From positions 1-64,000 of the forward strand of contig JAZDSV010000032.1 of assembly GCA_036784855.1 (NCBI GenBank): a DNA stretch of 64,000 nucleotides, in the 5' to 3' direction. How positions within the stretch are numbered: position 1 is the stretch's first letter; the number at the start of each line of letters is the position of its first letter. Positions 25,069-34,741 of this stretch are shown piece by piece. Made by a program: the position numbers and the translations under genes. The notes beneath the pieces were generated by a model. That model saw only the letters and a list, made by a program, of their open reading frames with translations. It was not told the DNA's origin and made no database searches. Origin of the DNA: Aphelidium insulamus. Taxonomy: Eukaryota; Aphelidiomycota; Aphelidea; Aphelidiaceae.

Positions 25069-26529
25069 ATGGACGCGCTGCGTCGACACTCGCAACGTGC
25101 CGGTGACAGTGTGGACTGCTCGCCGGCCAGCCGACGTCGGCATACCAAGTCTCGCGTGCAGCAGTTTGTCGCGGAACAGACGCGCCTACTGTCCGCCCGG
25201 CAAATGATTGTCCCGGTGCCGCAGGACACGATCGATGCATCTCCTACCGCCCCAAGGTCGGCTAGCAGTACCGTAAGTCGAATGCGAGACAAGAATGGCT
25301 GCAGCGGATTGATCACTTATTCAAAAAAGCGGTATCTACACTTTTATCACTCTGAGTTGACGCGACAGACCTATGGCCAGTCGTCGAAACAAGCCGAGCG
25401 ACAGTGGCTCGCTGATTTTCCCTACTGATAGCGTGTCACAGATCGGAAATACGATTGGTATCACCGATGATATATCAAAACCTTTGGCTGCCATCCTTGA
25501 GTGCGTTGGCTGGCATATTATTATTACATTAGGATGGACTCGCATTACACATTTCGCAGAACTGAAGACCGCACAAAAGCGGCACGACGTCGTCGCAAAA
25601 AATCTCCCGTCAACCAGGGAAGTATGCCGAATCTCGATATTACGAAAAGAAAGGTATGCATGGATCACTTTGACGCACCCTTAACGCCACAGGCATTGCA
25701 AGATATGACCAATATACCTGCACATGAAAGGCTGGGCTCTTCAAGGCTCGGAATATTCAATAAGGGCAAAAAGTCTTCAGCGGGTATATTTGCAGAGTGT
25801 CACTTGTATGTTATATTGTGCACTTACCAACAGATCACGGCAGCAAATTGGCATTTTCTGAACGAAAATTTCTATCGCAAGATGCAACCAATATTCCAGC
25901 TGAGCTTCCGATACGACCACCGCAATGTAGTCAGCAATCGCAACACGTTCAAACAGATGGTGATCACGCAGTACCTGTCGCGGGTGATATGAATTGTCAA
26001 ACCGTATCGGCGGAGAAACCTGATGCGGAAGAGATCAAAATTGACCAAGCAGATGCGGAGGTAGCTGCCAGCGTTCGCCCAAAAGTTCACGATGTATACG
26101 ATGATTCGTTTGAAACCCATGCGGCAAAAAATATGGACACGGAGCAAGTTGAACTCCGGTTCAGCCAAATGGACACGGTAAGAATTGTTCCGAACAACTT
26201 GTTCAGAATACTCGCGTTATTATTAACGATTGTTCAAGCGTTTTGACTCTTACGGAGAAGAGAATGACTTTGTTGTCGGGTCAATAGTGTCGGGCGAGGG
26301 ATTGTTTGAGTTGAGTTATCCGCCGCGACAGCGAGAATTTGTCAGTCCCGAGACTCAGAACTTTTCTGTGCGCGGAAGTCAGCCGAGTGATGACGAAAAG
26401 TTGGTCGATCCAACTCATCTAGATACTGAAATACCGACGCAAAATGTCACTGTGGCATCGGGGGCAGGGCATAGCCGGAACTCGGTCGTACTTCGTCGCG
26501 ACTTGCTGTGGCGCGCCCGGCGACTATGA
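25069..26529 (+). CDS. Basic disordered orphan protein with tiny introns
   Basis: Six exons: 25069-25331, 25369-25500, 25533-25653, 25693-25783, 25834-26177, 26239-26529 = 413 codons. Introns are 37, 32, 39, 50 and 61 nt; each keeps the frame and has GT-AG ends. The N-terminal third is Arg/Ser-rich (RRHSQ.., SPASRRRHTKSRVQQF; later KKRPMASRRNKPSDSGS and RTKAARRRRKKSP). The C-terminal part is acidic and less biased, with a repeated short motif DDSFETH / DSYGEENDF. No domain recognised. It could be a cytoskeletal or chromatin-associated lineage-specific protein. An AATAAA follows at 26578. Confidence 0.6.
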
Positions 26530-26577
26530 CCCAAAATGATTGGCTACGCAACATTGTGTGACATTATGCATAATCTC

Positions 26578-26583
26578 AATAAA
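26578..26583 (+). promoter_or_regulatory. Polyadenylation signal AATAAA
   Basis: The hexamer lies 49 nt after the stop of the preceding orphan gene and 35 nt before the next start codon, fitting a 3' end signal between tightly packed genes. Confidence 0.5.
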
Positions 26584-26617
26584 GAGCATCTAAAAGCACT
26601 TTGGTCAGCGAAACATC

Positions 26618-26879
26618 ATGGATAATAAGAGCGTTAAACTGCAGGTGATAGCAAGATACATTCCGCCTCCTCTACAGACTAACTGTTATACAGATCAACG
26701 ATATATATGGATTTGGCGCCAAGATGCCAGAGTCAGCACCAAATGGCACACAGCGACAAATGACAACACCATCTAGTTTGAGACCAGCGGGGGGAGTTCC
26801 AGCACTTGCCAAGGAAGTGTTTTCAGCGGCAACGCAAAACCGGAAAAGAAGTCAGTCGTCGTTTTCCATATCGACGTAA
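26618..26879 (+). CDS. Small spliced orphan gene (70 aa)
   Basis: An ATG opens a 27-nt exon (26618-26644, MDNKSVKLQ). A 49-nt intron with a textbook branch point (gactaac, 26678-26684) ends in cag at 26693. Exon 2 (26694-26879) runs in frame to TAA. The product is basic and Ser/Thr-rich, ending in NRKRSQSSFSIST. Each half is too short to stand out as an ORF. The consensus intron is the main evidence. It ends only 1 nt from the convergent methyltransferase gene's stop. Function unknown. Confidence 0.5.
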
Positions 26880-26880
26880 T

Positions 26881-27874
26881 CTATTTCATAAACTTTGCCT
26901 GCAAAAATACTCTGTCCATGATATCCATGTTCTTTCTGTTTTCTACGCGTTTGAACACGTAACACATTTCAATGCACCGAAAACCAGCACTTTCAAAGAT
27001 GGCTCGGCACGATTCTGTGAAGAATTTAACGCGACTGCAATGTCATCCTGCAATCCTTACTCTTGTCAAAAAAGCTGGATAGCGTTCCATCATGACGCGC
27101 ATACACGCCCGGCTCCAGCATTTTGCGGTCATCAGATGTATGAAATCGGATTTGAGCTAGGTCTCCAATTGCATAGTCGCGAAAGAGCACTATTGCACCA
27201 GACCTCATGACTGCATGTAAGTTTTGAACGGCCAGCTCCACACGAGACAGAGGAATCGCGCTCAGTACAAAAATGCAACTCGCAATGTCAATGACTCCAC
27301 ACGGAACAGCCTCTGTCAGCAATTGTGATGTGTTGGCCGCACTTCCATCGCAGTTGCTTGTGCTCTGTAGTGTGATATCGCACACGAAAGCTTTAATGCG
27401 CGAAGCATCAAACGATGCATGGGAACGCACAAATTCAATTGCTCGTCGCGACAAGTCACAAGCATAAACAAAAAAGTTGCGCTTTACGCACGGGCTATCT
27501 GAGGCATCATCCTCCTTGTCAGCCTTGGCCACCAGTGGCCAGATGAAATTGCCGACGCCGCATCCAACCTCCAATAAATTGCGCGTTCGACCTTCAAAAT
27601 TCGGGTCATCGCCCAACTCGCAAAACTCTCGCTCAGTCCAGTGTCTATCGCGAAAAAAATTGGTCGTGTTGCGCTTATAGAATATGTCCTGTGCAATGCG
27701 TTGAACAAGTGAATATTTGCAAGTTGTGCGTACCCAATTGCGACCGCATTCTCGTTCCAGCTTCTCCACATGAAATTGGCTAAGATGTTTAGCTTCTTTG
27801 GCCAGCAAAGCGCTCACAGTGCCCATATGCTGTCGATACTGCGCGTCATCGTCATTTTCATCATTGACCGACAT
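26881..27874 (-). CDS. METTL2/6/8-type methyltransferase (tRNA 3-methylcytidine family)
   Basis: SAM-dependent methyltransferase expected to make m3C in the tRNA anticodon loop (family knowledge). Exons 27874-27061 and 27014-26881 = 315 codons. Motifs: RNTTNFFRDRHWTEREF, the SAM-binding LLEVGCGVGNFIWPL, FVYACDLSRRAIEFV, KAFVCDIT, IASCIFVLSAIPL, LFRDYAIGDLAQIRF and, after the intron, RCIEMCYVFKRVENRKNMDI, ending in DRVFLQAKFMK. The last block is diagnostic of the METTL2/6/Trm140 group. No fused Trm140 N-terminal extension is seen. The shortness fits METTL6 or METTL2. The second exon is short and easily missed. Confidence 0.88.
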
Positions 27875-28031
27875 TGCGCTTTATATACCTGAAGATTCAG
27901 CATGGCCATGTTGCTATAGTATGTGCATTACACGGAATGTGATTGGTGGAACCGCTAAGGTCAATGCTGGCAGGCAACCCCACTTGACCACACTGCACCC
28001 ATCCACCTTGCACCCACCGCACATACACGCA

Positions 28032-28728
28032 ATGGAAGCCGTTCGCGTACGTAGCGGCATGTAGGCTGTGTTCTGCCGATACTGATGCGTATGTGTGTAG
28101 CTGCACGAGTACCAGGTGCTGGGCCGCATGTTGCCCTCGGCGACCACGCCGCAGCCAAAGATCTACCGCATGCGTCTCTTTGCGCCCAATGACATTGTGG
28201 CCAAGAGCCGTTTCTGGTACTTCCTGAAGAAGATGAAGCGTGTCAAGAAGGCCAACGGCGAGATCATCTCGGTCAACGAGGTTTGCCTGCACGCTGGTGG
28301 GTATTACCGATCTCTTATATCTGTGCGTCTAGATCTTTGAGAAGAAGCCTACCGTGGTGAAGAACTATGGTATCTGGCTGCGATACGACTCGCGCTCCGG
28401 AACGCACAACATGTACAAGGAGTACCGTGCCGTGTCCCGAACCAGCGCCGTCACCACCTGCTGTACGCTCGCCCCATCGATGTTGTCGCGCATGAACTAA
28501 CACAATGTAAATGCAGACCAGGAGATGGCGTCGCGTCACCGTGCTCGCTTCCGATCTATTCACATCATTCGCGTCGGTGAGATCAAGGGAGCCGACGCTC
28601 GTCGCCCACACGTCAAGCAGCTGATCGACAGCAAGCTTCGATTCCCGCTGCCGCACCGTGTCATTCGCGCCCCCACCCGCAGCCAAAAGTCCACCTTCAT
28701 TGCCCACCGCCCGTCTACGTTCTTGTAA
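28032..28728 (+). CDS. RPL20: 60S ribosomal protein eL20 (RPL18A/RPL20)
   Basis: Cytosolic large-subunit protein. Exons: 28032-28046, 28101-28280, 28333-28462, 28517-28728. The spliced product reads [18 protein letters not shown], then [60 protein letters not shown] and [11 protein letters not shown], ending in RPSTFL. This is collinear with yeast and animal eL20. The first exon encodes only five residues, as in many ribosomal protein genes. The third intron has a gaactaac branch-point element. Its divergent neighbour is the methyltransferase gene, 157 nt away. Confidence 0.97.
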
Positions 28729-28776
28729 ACGTCGTGATGGTGCTTGTGTGCCGCCTTGCCGGATGGCTATCGAGAC

Positions 28777-28782
28777 AATAAA
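28777..28782 (+). promoter_or_regulatory. Polyadenylation signal AATAAA
   Basis: The hexamer lies 48 nt downstream of the eL20 stop codon. Confidence 0.6.
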
Positions 28783-29535
28783 GCGAGTATACTTCAAAAA
28801 AATATTGAGAAATTATTGCTTGCACTATATCTATGTATGGATCTGTCGCATGGTCCTTTTATTCAATTGGATAGTTTGACAAAATTAAAACAATGGCTAA
28901 CCAAATTCACACTTGTGAGAGCCTCAAGGCAAAATATCTTTCCTTAGCCTTATATTTATATATAAGATATAGCCGGAAAGGTCAGCCACGCATCAACGGC
29001 GTCGTAGCCGTAGTGTGCACCAAGGCTGAGTGTTTTTGGTGCCGATGAACTTTTCGATGTATGTAATAGACCAGCTTTCTCTTTGCAAACTGCTAATTGT
29101 AAACCTTGATCAAGGAAGTCAGAATAAGGTCATCGGGGTTTTTGACTAACTTAGGATTATCCATATCATACTAACAGGACATACTAAAGGATTATCGTCT
29201 GCGTCATTTCAGTGCCGTGCCCGTTTATCGCACCAAGGCGTAAGAAGTGTGACTTCTGTGCGCCGCTCTTTAGTTCCAAGTGACACGTCAGCGTCGGACA
29301 GACGTGTTGTGCATATATACTCGCTCAGTCACAGTAAAGTGGTGGTGCTATGCACACACCTGTTTGGCGCAGGTTGACGATATAATGGCCCGTGGTGCAT
29401 ACAGCATATTTAAGTGCGCGATCGCTGCCAGACGTTTCATCATTGGCTGGCTGGATCGCGATCGCGCGCTCACAAAATCAGCGCGCGCGTCGGCTTGCAT
29501 CGAACAGCTCACTGAAAGAAGAAAAGAAGAAATTT
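28783..29535. other. Intergenic region with a possible structured element
   Basis: About 750 nt between eL20 and the J-protein. An inverted repeat (gcaccaa at 29017-29023 and ttggtgc at 29036-29042) sits in a locally GC-richer segment (28980-29050). This could be a small RNA or just a chance hairpin. TACTAAC-like words also occur (29140-29200). A plus-strand frame runs into the J-protein region but no coding signal is clear. Confidence 0.35.
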
Positions 29536-30741
29536 ATGTTGGCCGCGTCGTCGTCGTCCTCGGAGGCAGAGCAGATTCTACGCCTGCTGGCATGGCTGTT
29601 TGTGCCGCCCATTGCAACGGCGGTGATTCTGCGCGTGTGGCGCATGTGCTGCGGCCGGTGTCGCCGGGGTGGAAGAGGCACCGCGCCGGCACCGTCCTCT
29701 CAGTACGCGCACGAACGCAACTATCGCTACGTGTTTACACTGGTCATTGTTGCCTATTTGGCGGCCGAGTCGTTCCTCTCCTCTTCCGCCGCCACCACCA
29801 CTGCTTCCACGTCTGCATCTCCCACGGCAAATGACGCGTTCCGCTCGCCCAGCTACTACACGCGGCTGGGCGTGTCCAGCGGCACCGACTTTGACCAGCG
29901 CCAGATGAAGTCGGCATTCCGGCGCCTCTCGCTCCGCTTCCACCCAGACAAGAACCCCTCGACGGAGGCGGAGGAGACGTTCCAGCTGATACGCAAGGCG
30001 TACGAAACACTGAACCACCCGATGAAGCGGCGCGTGTACGATGCGTTCGGCGAGGTGGACGACTGCCAGAACTGCAAGACGTTTGCAGACTTTTTCTACA
30101 CTGGCCTGCTGCGTCAGGCCGGCTTCTACGTCAGCTTTGGTGTGTTTATGCTGCTGCACCAAATGATGTCGGGCCGGGGCAAGAAGGGCCAGCAGTCGCC
30201 GTCATCTAGTACCTCTGCATTGTCGCCGTACTGGCGCTGGCTGGGGCTGCTGGCGCTGGCGTCGTACGAGCTGGGCCTGGTCACGGGGTCCGTCAAGTCC
30301 CCTGCACTCGTATCCTACCTGCTTGGCGGCGGTGCCATCACTGTTCGCGAACGCGTAAACTATGCCCGCCAGCTGTTCATCTCGTTGTCGATGGCGCTGT
30401 CGCAGCTGACACCGCTGTGGTACCCGGTGCTGGCTGCAACGCTTGCTGGCCGGCGTGTCACCATGGCTGCTGGACACAATACTAGTAATGGTGGCGTGCC
30501 CATGAGTGCCATCAACGCCGAGTACGATGAGCAGATGGGCGTGCCGGGTCAGGTGCAACTCTTGTCTCGTACCGTGGACGAGGTGGGGCGCGCCGTGGAT
30601 GCCCACGAACGCATAGCTTGCGGTGCATTTGAGGGGGCAGAGCCGGCGGTGAGGCAGCGCGTTGTGCGACAGATGGAGAAACTGGTCGCGGAACTGCAGG
30701 CCGCCGACACCAGCGCCACCACCAAACTACGCGATGACTAA
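29536..30741 (+). CDS. Membrane-anchored DnaJ (Hsp40) protein
   Basis: Single exon, about 401 aa from the ATG at 29536; the frame stays open upstream to ~29390 without another ATG. An N-terminal TM (ILRLLAWLFVPPIATAVILR) is followed by a second (YRYVFTLVIVAYLAAESFL). The J domain starts at YYTRLGVSSGTDF and has helix II, the HPD motif (RFHPDKN) and helix III-IV up to VYDAFG. Two or more hydrophobic segments follow (AGFYVSFGVFMLLHQM; WRWLGLLALASYELGLV; PLWYPVLAATLAG). The C-terminus is helical. Probably an ER-membrane Hsp70 co-chaperone of the ERJ5/DNAJC type. The organelle is inferred from topology only. Confidence 0.85.
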   Translation: MLAASSSSSEAEQILRLLAWLFVPPIATAVILRVWRMCCGRCRRGGRGTAPAPSSQYAHERNYRYVFTLVIVAYLAAESFLSSSAATTTASTSASPTANDAFRSPSYYTRLGVSSGTDFDQRQMKSAFRRLSLRFHPDKNPSTEAEETFQLIRKAYETLNHPMKRRVYDAFGEVDDCQNCKTFADFFYTGLLRQAGFYVSFGVFMLLHQMMSGRGKKGQQSPSSSTSALSPYWRWLGLLALASYELGLVTGSVKSPALVSYLLGGGAITVRERVNYARQLFISLSMALSQLTPLWYPVLAATLAGRRVTMAAGHNTSNGGVPMSAINAEYDEQMGVPGQVQLLSRTVDEVGRAVDAHERIACGAFEGAEPAVRQRVVRQMEKLVAELQAADTSATTKLRDD

Positions 30742-31296
30742 CAACTTGATGTCCTGTCCTCGGTGTGGTGCTGGCCGTTAAGCGAACGAGACATATGTGG
30801 TGTGTCAATGAATGATTTTCTTTGTCCCAACACAAATGTAGTTTATTAATTATTTGTGCATTTCTGCCTACATACTACGAGAGCCTTGTGTACAGTCATG
30901 CAAACAAATGTACAAATGTACAAATCACAATGCAGCAAATTGGTCAGGCCATTGTTGATCGAACTCGCCAGCTGGGACGTTCTGGTCTGCCAATTTAATT
31001 GTAAATAAAATTAATTTTTCACCCAAAAAAAAAATGTACATAAGTGCTAACAAAGCAAGGCAGCACCAAAGGTTTACCAAGCAGGTCAAACGCGCCGTGT
31101 AACCGCAATATTTTATGAAACAGCCACGGCCAATCGTGTGCACGTAACACCAAAATGCTTGTGCAACGTTACATGGCCGGCGTCGAGAGATAAATACCGC
31201 GACGACTGCTTACGGATGCCCAGCACATCGCAGAGAACACACATATATCTATATCTATATCAGCGATATCTAAACCACTACACTCTGTGAACAGCA
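30742..31296. other. Intergenic region, no gene supported
   Basis: 555 nt, partly AT-rich, with repeated tgtacaaatgtacaaat near 30908 and an A-run (31023-31034). It must hold the J-protein 3' end and the promoter of the secreted Cys-rich gene. A tatctatatctatatc stretch precedes that gene by about 50 nt. Confidence 0.5.
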
Positions 31297-31884
31297 ATGC
31301 ACTTTACCAAAGAGATTCTTGCCTGCATTATCGCCGTGGCCGCGTGCACAGTCTCCGCCACCAAGACAATCACCACGACGCTGTACGCGTCAGACGACAC
31401 CGACTGTTCCGGACCGGTGCTGATGATGGACTACAAGACGTGGTCAAAGGAGGCAGAGTTGAGCAGTGAATGCAGTGTAAAGTGCAAAAAGAATGGCAAC
31501 TTTCGCTACACGGTGGACTGCGCACCCAAAGAGAGCGGCTCCAGCTACGCGCCGGTGAAGAAACTGTCCGCCAAACCGTACGCCATGATGCGTGTCTATG
31601 ACGAAATCCCTGATGCCGCCGATAAGGACAAGTGCAAGTACGGCCACGTGCAGCAGGCCATCGCACTGATTGCCGATGGCACCTGTTTCCGCATTGGCAC
31701 CGGCGATGCGTACATGGCTGCCCAGTGCAACGACGACGGCACCATCACCTACAACCAGTGCGAATCGTCCGACTGCAAGACAAAGTGCACGCCCAGCTCC
31801 AACAAGGTGTACGGCTGCACCAAGGACCACAAAACTCTGACATGCCGGCGCTTCACGTCTCTCGCCGCCGCCGCCGGAAAATAA
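31297..31884 (+). CDS. Secreted cysteine-rich orphan protein
   Basis: 195 aa in one exon. A clear signal peptide (MHFTKEILACIIAVAACTVSA) is followed by a mature part with 12 cysteines (an even number, suggesting six disulfides), spaced as C..C...C..C...C...C..C..C..C..C..C..C. Segments include DTDCSGPVLMM, CKKNGNF, and ADGTCFRIGTGDAYM. No known domain is recognised. It is probably an extracellular or cell-wall protein, and could be an effector-type protein if the organism is a parasite. Codon use looks strongly biased to G/C-ending codons, suggesting high expression. No intron. Confidence 0.75.
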   Translation: MHFTKEILACIIAVAACTVSATKTITTTLYASDDTDCSGPVLMMDYKTWSKEAELSSECSVKCKKNGNFRYTVDCAPKESGSSYAPVKKLSAKPYAMMRVYDEIPDAADKDKCKYGHVQQAIALIADGTCFRIGTGDAYMAAQCNDDGTITYNQCESSDCKTKCTPSSNKVYGCTKDHKTLTCRRFTSLAAAAGK

Positions 31885-31929
31885 ATACATTCACGAAATG
31901 CCACACTCTTTGAGCCACCATACATATGT

Positions 31930-33129
31930 CTATGTGCCTGTATCCACGGAACAGACGCCTGACACAGTGCCGGGGCGGACAATGAGCAGCTTGACTGCTT
32001 CGGTGTAGTCGTGGTGCAGGTACAGTGAGTCTGGGGGCGGTGGCTGCACACACTCCACAGCGCAGCCGTGCCGTGCTTGCAGCTCCTCCATCAGGATGGC
32101 GTAGGTTTCCGGCTGGCGGCAAGCGACGGCCAGCAGGCACACCGCGGCGGGACAGTGCCGGAACACTCCGTGACATATGGCCTGCACTAGATGGCGAACC
32201 GGCTCCGGGTCGTAGGCGCAGTCCGTGGCCACCACCACGTCCACACGCCTGTCATCTGGTGGTAGCGGTCGATGCTTGCTGCTGCCTGGATGTGGGCGCG
32301 CATACCGCGGCAAAGTGTCCAGCAGTGCGTCGCTGTCCTCCCATCGCACGTGGCACACGTCCACCACGGTCCGTGACACGGAGTCCTTGCCGGCGGTGCC
32401 TGACTCTAGTAGAGCCCTGCGCGCCACACTGTCATCGGGGACGGCCCCGTGGAGCAGCGACACATTGTGCCACAAGCGCTGCACGACCCCCGCATCCCCA
32501 TCACTTAGGATGACATGGGCGGCGCGGGTGTAGCGCGCCAACACGCATCCCACCATGCCGGCGCCGCTGCCCAGTTCCAGGACCCGGGCGCCGCGCGGTA
32601 TCAGATCGCAATGTTGCCGCCGCAGCCACTCGGCACAGAGCAGGGCGGCCGCCCACGTACGATGACCTGTGCTACCGTCCACCAGCAGCTGGCTCGGCTC
32701 CTGCCTGATCACGAACCCTCCGTCCTCATCCACGTCCCAGTCCACGTCAGAGTGCATGCCCCCCTTGTCGGCAGCATCACTTCTAATGCTTCCCAGCGCA
32801 TAGTACGTGTATCCAAACTGGACAGTGGCGCGGAACGGTGACTGGACCGACGGCGGTGTCTCTATGCCCGCCACGTGCATGTATGCGGCGCACAGACGCT
32901 CATCCAGCGCGATCCCACGCGCCTCCAGCCGGCCGATCAGCGCGCGCAAAAATGCCTGCACGTGCGGCCGGGATGGCAGATATGTCGTTGTCGCCGCGCG
33001 GTCACACCAGTATCGCGCAGAGTCGGATAGCGCGTCCACCGCCACTGGCCACTGCATGAATCGTAGTGGGCGGCATTCGCAGAACTGACGCCACAGCAAC
33101 GTAGTATCTGCAATATCTTCCCGGACCAT
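31930..33129 (-). CDS. EEF2KMT/FAM86-like lysine methyltransferase
   Basis: 399 aa in one exon. Class I methyltransferase of the METTL21/FAM86 (family 16) group, which methylates lysines on translation factors or chaperones (family knowledge). SAM motif I is VLELGSGAGMVGCVLARY, then VILSDGD, and the DVVVATDCAYDPE region in place of the usual D-[VI]-[VI]-[IL]-A-[AS]-D-V-x-Y. The substrate-side motif Asn/Asp-x-x-Tyr is replaced by DCAY. An N-terminal extension of ~120 aa with W..F..C.PLRFMQW is typical of EEF2KMT/Efm3 rather than METTL21. The start at the first ATG is plausible; an upstream exon cannot be excluded. Confidence 0.72.
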   Translation of the reverse strand: MVREDIADTTLLWRQFCECRPLRFMQWPVAVDALSDSARYWCDRAATTTYLPSRPHVQAFLRALIGRLEARGIALDERLCAAYMHVAGIETPPSVQSPFRATVQFGYTYYALGSIRSDAADKGGMHSDVDWDVDEDGGFVIRQEPSQLLVDGSTGHRTWAAALLCAEWLRRQHCDLIPRGARVLELGSGAGMVGCVLARYTRAAHVILSDGDAGVVQRLWHNVSLLHGAVPDDSVARRALLESGTAGKDSVSRTVVDVCHVRWEDSDALLDTLPRYARPHPGSSKHRPLPPDDRRVDVVVATDCAYDPEPVRHLVQAICHGVFRHCPAAVCLLAVACRQPETYAILMEELQARHGCAVECVQPPPPDSLYLHHDYTEAVKLLIVRPGTVSGVCSVDTGT

Positions 33130-33447
33130 GTGAGAAATGTATGTTCTCTTTGAGTACCAGCAGCAAATATATATATATGTACTGCATAACTATGACTTGT
33201 TATATTGTGTTGCTGTTCACTCGCTACGCGTAATGCTCGCCGCGTTAAATATGTCAGTGCCATGAAGGTTTCATTGGACGGTCTTAATTTGCGAGTGACA
33301 AGTTTATTTCGAACTAGTACTCCGATATTATTGCACGGCGTTGTATGCGCCGCCGCCACTGCCAACGTCTTCCATCTCTGTCACACACTATGAAGAATTA
33401 GAAATGTTGAAATACATACACGATACTTATATACTAGTCCTATAAAA
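33130..33447. other. Intergenic region, no gene supported
   Basis: 318 nt between the methyltransferase start and the Sec13 stop (both minus). It holds a TA run (33167-33178) and nothing else I can identify. It probably carries the methyltransferase promoter and the Sec13 3' UTR. Confidence 0.5.
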
Positions 33448-34741
33448 TCATAGCATCATATTACATGTAGCATAGCACTGAATGTGGACTACCTCCCACT
33501 GGCCGTCCAAGTTCTGCTTCCACAGAGTCACCTTGTTATCGCCGCCCGATACTGCAAGTAGATTTCCCGCGACAGACCAGCTCACACGCCACAGTGCCTC
33601 CGGGAACTTGTCCGCGCGAAGGGGTTGTTGCGTCCACTGACCGCCCTCTGTCTCTTGCATCCAAATAATGGCGGTGCGATCCTTACTAGTCAATAAGTTT
33701 ATAATGCAAGTAGCAAAGAACACTACCTGCGAGCAGCTGGCCAGGTACTGGCACGGCAAACCAATGTTGGGCGCCCAGGCCACGTCGCGCACCCAGTCAG
33801 TGTGGCCGTCCAGCACGTGCTCAGGCTGAGGTTGCCACACCGCTCCATCAGCACCGCATCGCCAAATCTTGATGAGGTTGTCGGATCCACCGGTGGCCAA
33901 CCGCTTCTGAGCGTACAGAGGCTGACCGCCATTACCACTACCGCCACCGCCGGCCACCGTTATCAGCGACCCAGGCTGCGCTGACGGTGACCAACTGACG
34001 GTGTTGCAACCGATTTGGTGCGCGATAAAATCCGCCTCCACCGCCCAACTGCCATCCTCCTTCAGTGACAGAATGCTGACCTTGCCGTCAGAGGAGCCGC
34101 ACGCCAGCGACAGGCCCCACTCGTGCGGTGACCACGCAATCGAGTTGACTAAAAGTTAAGATATCACCTGCAATATTGTAATACGCACCGCTGGCAGTGT
34201 GCACACGGTGCTCATACACAATGGACCAGGGCGCAGTCAGGGCCTCTTGTTTCCACAGGAGTACCTTGCCGTCGTACGAGCAAGAGGCCAGTACATGGCC
34301 GTACTTGGGATGAGCCCACGCCACCTGCCACACGGGTCCCTCGTGTCTGATGGTCAGTTGCATTAGCAGACAGTCCCACAACGTGCCCCTTGAGTGTGGC
34401 GCTGAGTGTGTGGGTGGCGGTCGCAGCACTCTCGGCGCCGCCACTCCCAGCCGACGCCTCCACCTCGTGAATGCGGATTGTGCGGTCAGATGAGCAGGTG
34501 GCCAACCGCTTGCCATAGTAGTCCAGCTGGGCGTCATGCTGCGTGCAATGTGGCCGTGTCAATGCCGGCACTGCGGATATCTCTGTATACAATCAAAGCT
34601 CACCAGCATATCCTCGTGCTGAGTGTCAAAAGAGGTCAGCACGCTGCTACCGCTATCGGCACCGGTGGACGTCTTGGCATTTCCGGTGGTAGCGGCGGCA
34701 GTGGCGCCACCCGAAGCGGCGTTTGCACTGGCAGCGACCAT
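33448..34741 (-). CDS. SEC13: COPII coat and nuclear-pore WD40 protein Sec13
   Basis: Five exons encode a six-bladed WD40 protein. Signature segments: [113 protein letters not shown] and [10 protein letters not shown], closing with [20 protein letters not shown]. It acts in the Sec13-Sec31 outer COPII cage and the Nup84-type complex (family knowledge). A 35-aa Ala/Ser-rich N-terminal extension is present. The intron at 34347-34386 is only 40 nt and must use a GC donor (gcacgt) to restore LKGHEGPVW. Confidence 0.95.

Noticed and set aside
25332-25428. Reading straight through the first intron of the 25.1-kb gene
   Set aside because: The frame stays open to a stop at 25428, but removing a 37-nt GT-AG intron extends the protein through four more in-frame junctions to 413 aa, which is the better model.
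30925-31143. 72-codon minus-strand frame with a TM-like segment
   Set aside because: Lies in an AT-rich spacer; poor initiation context and no conserved feature.
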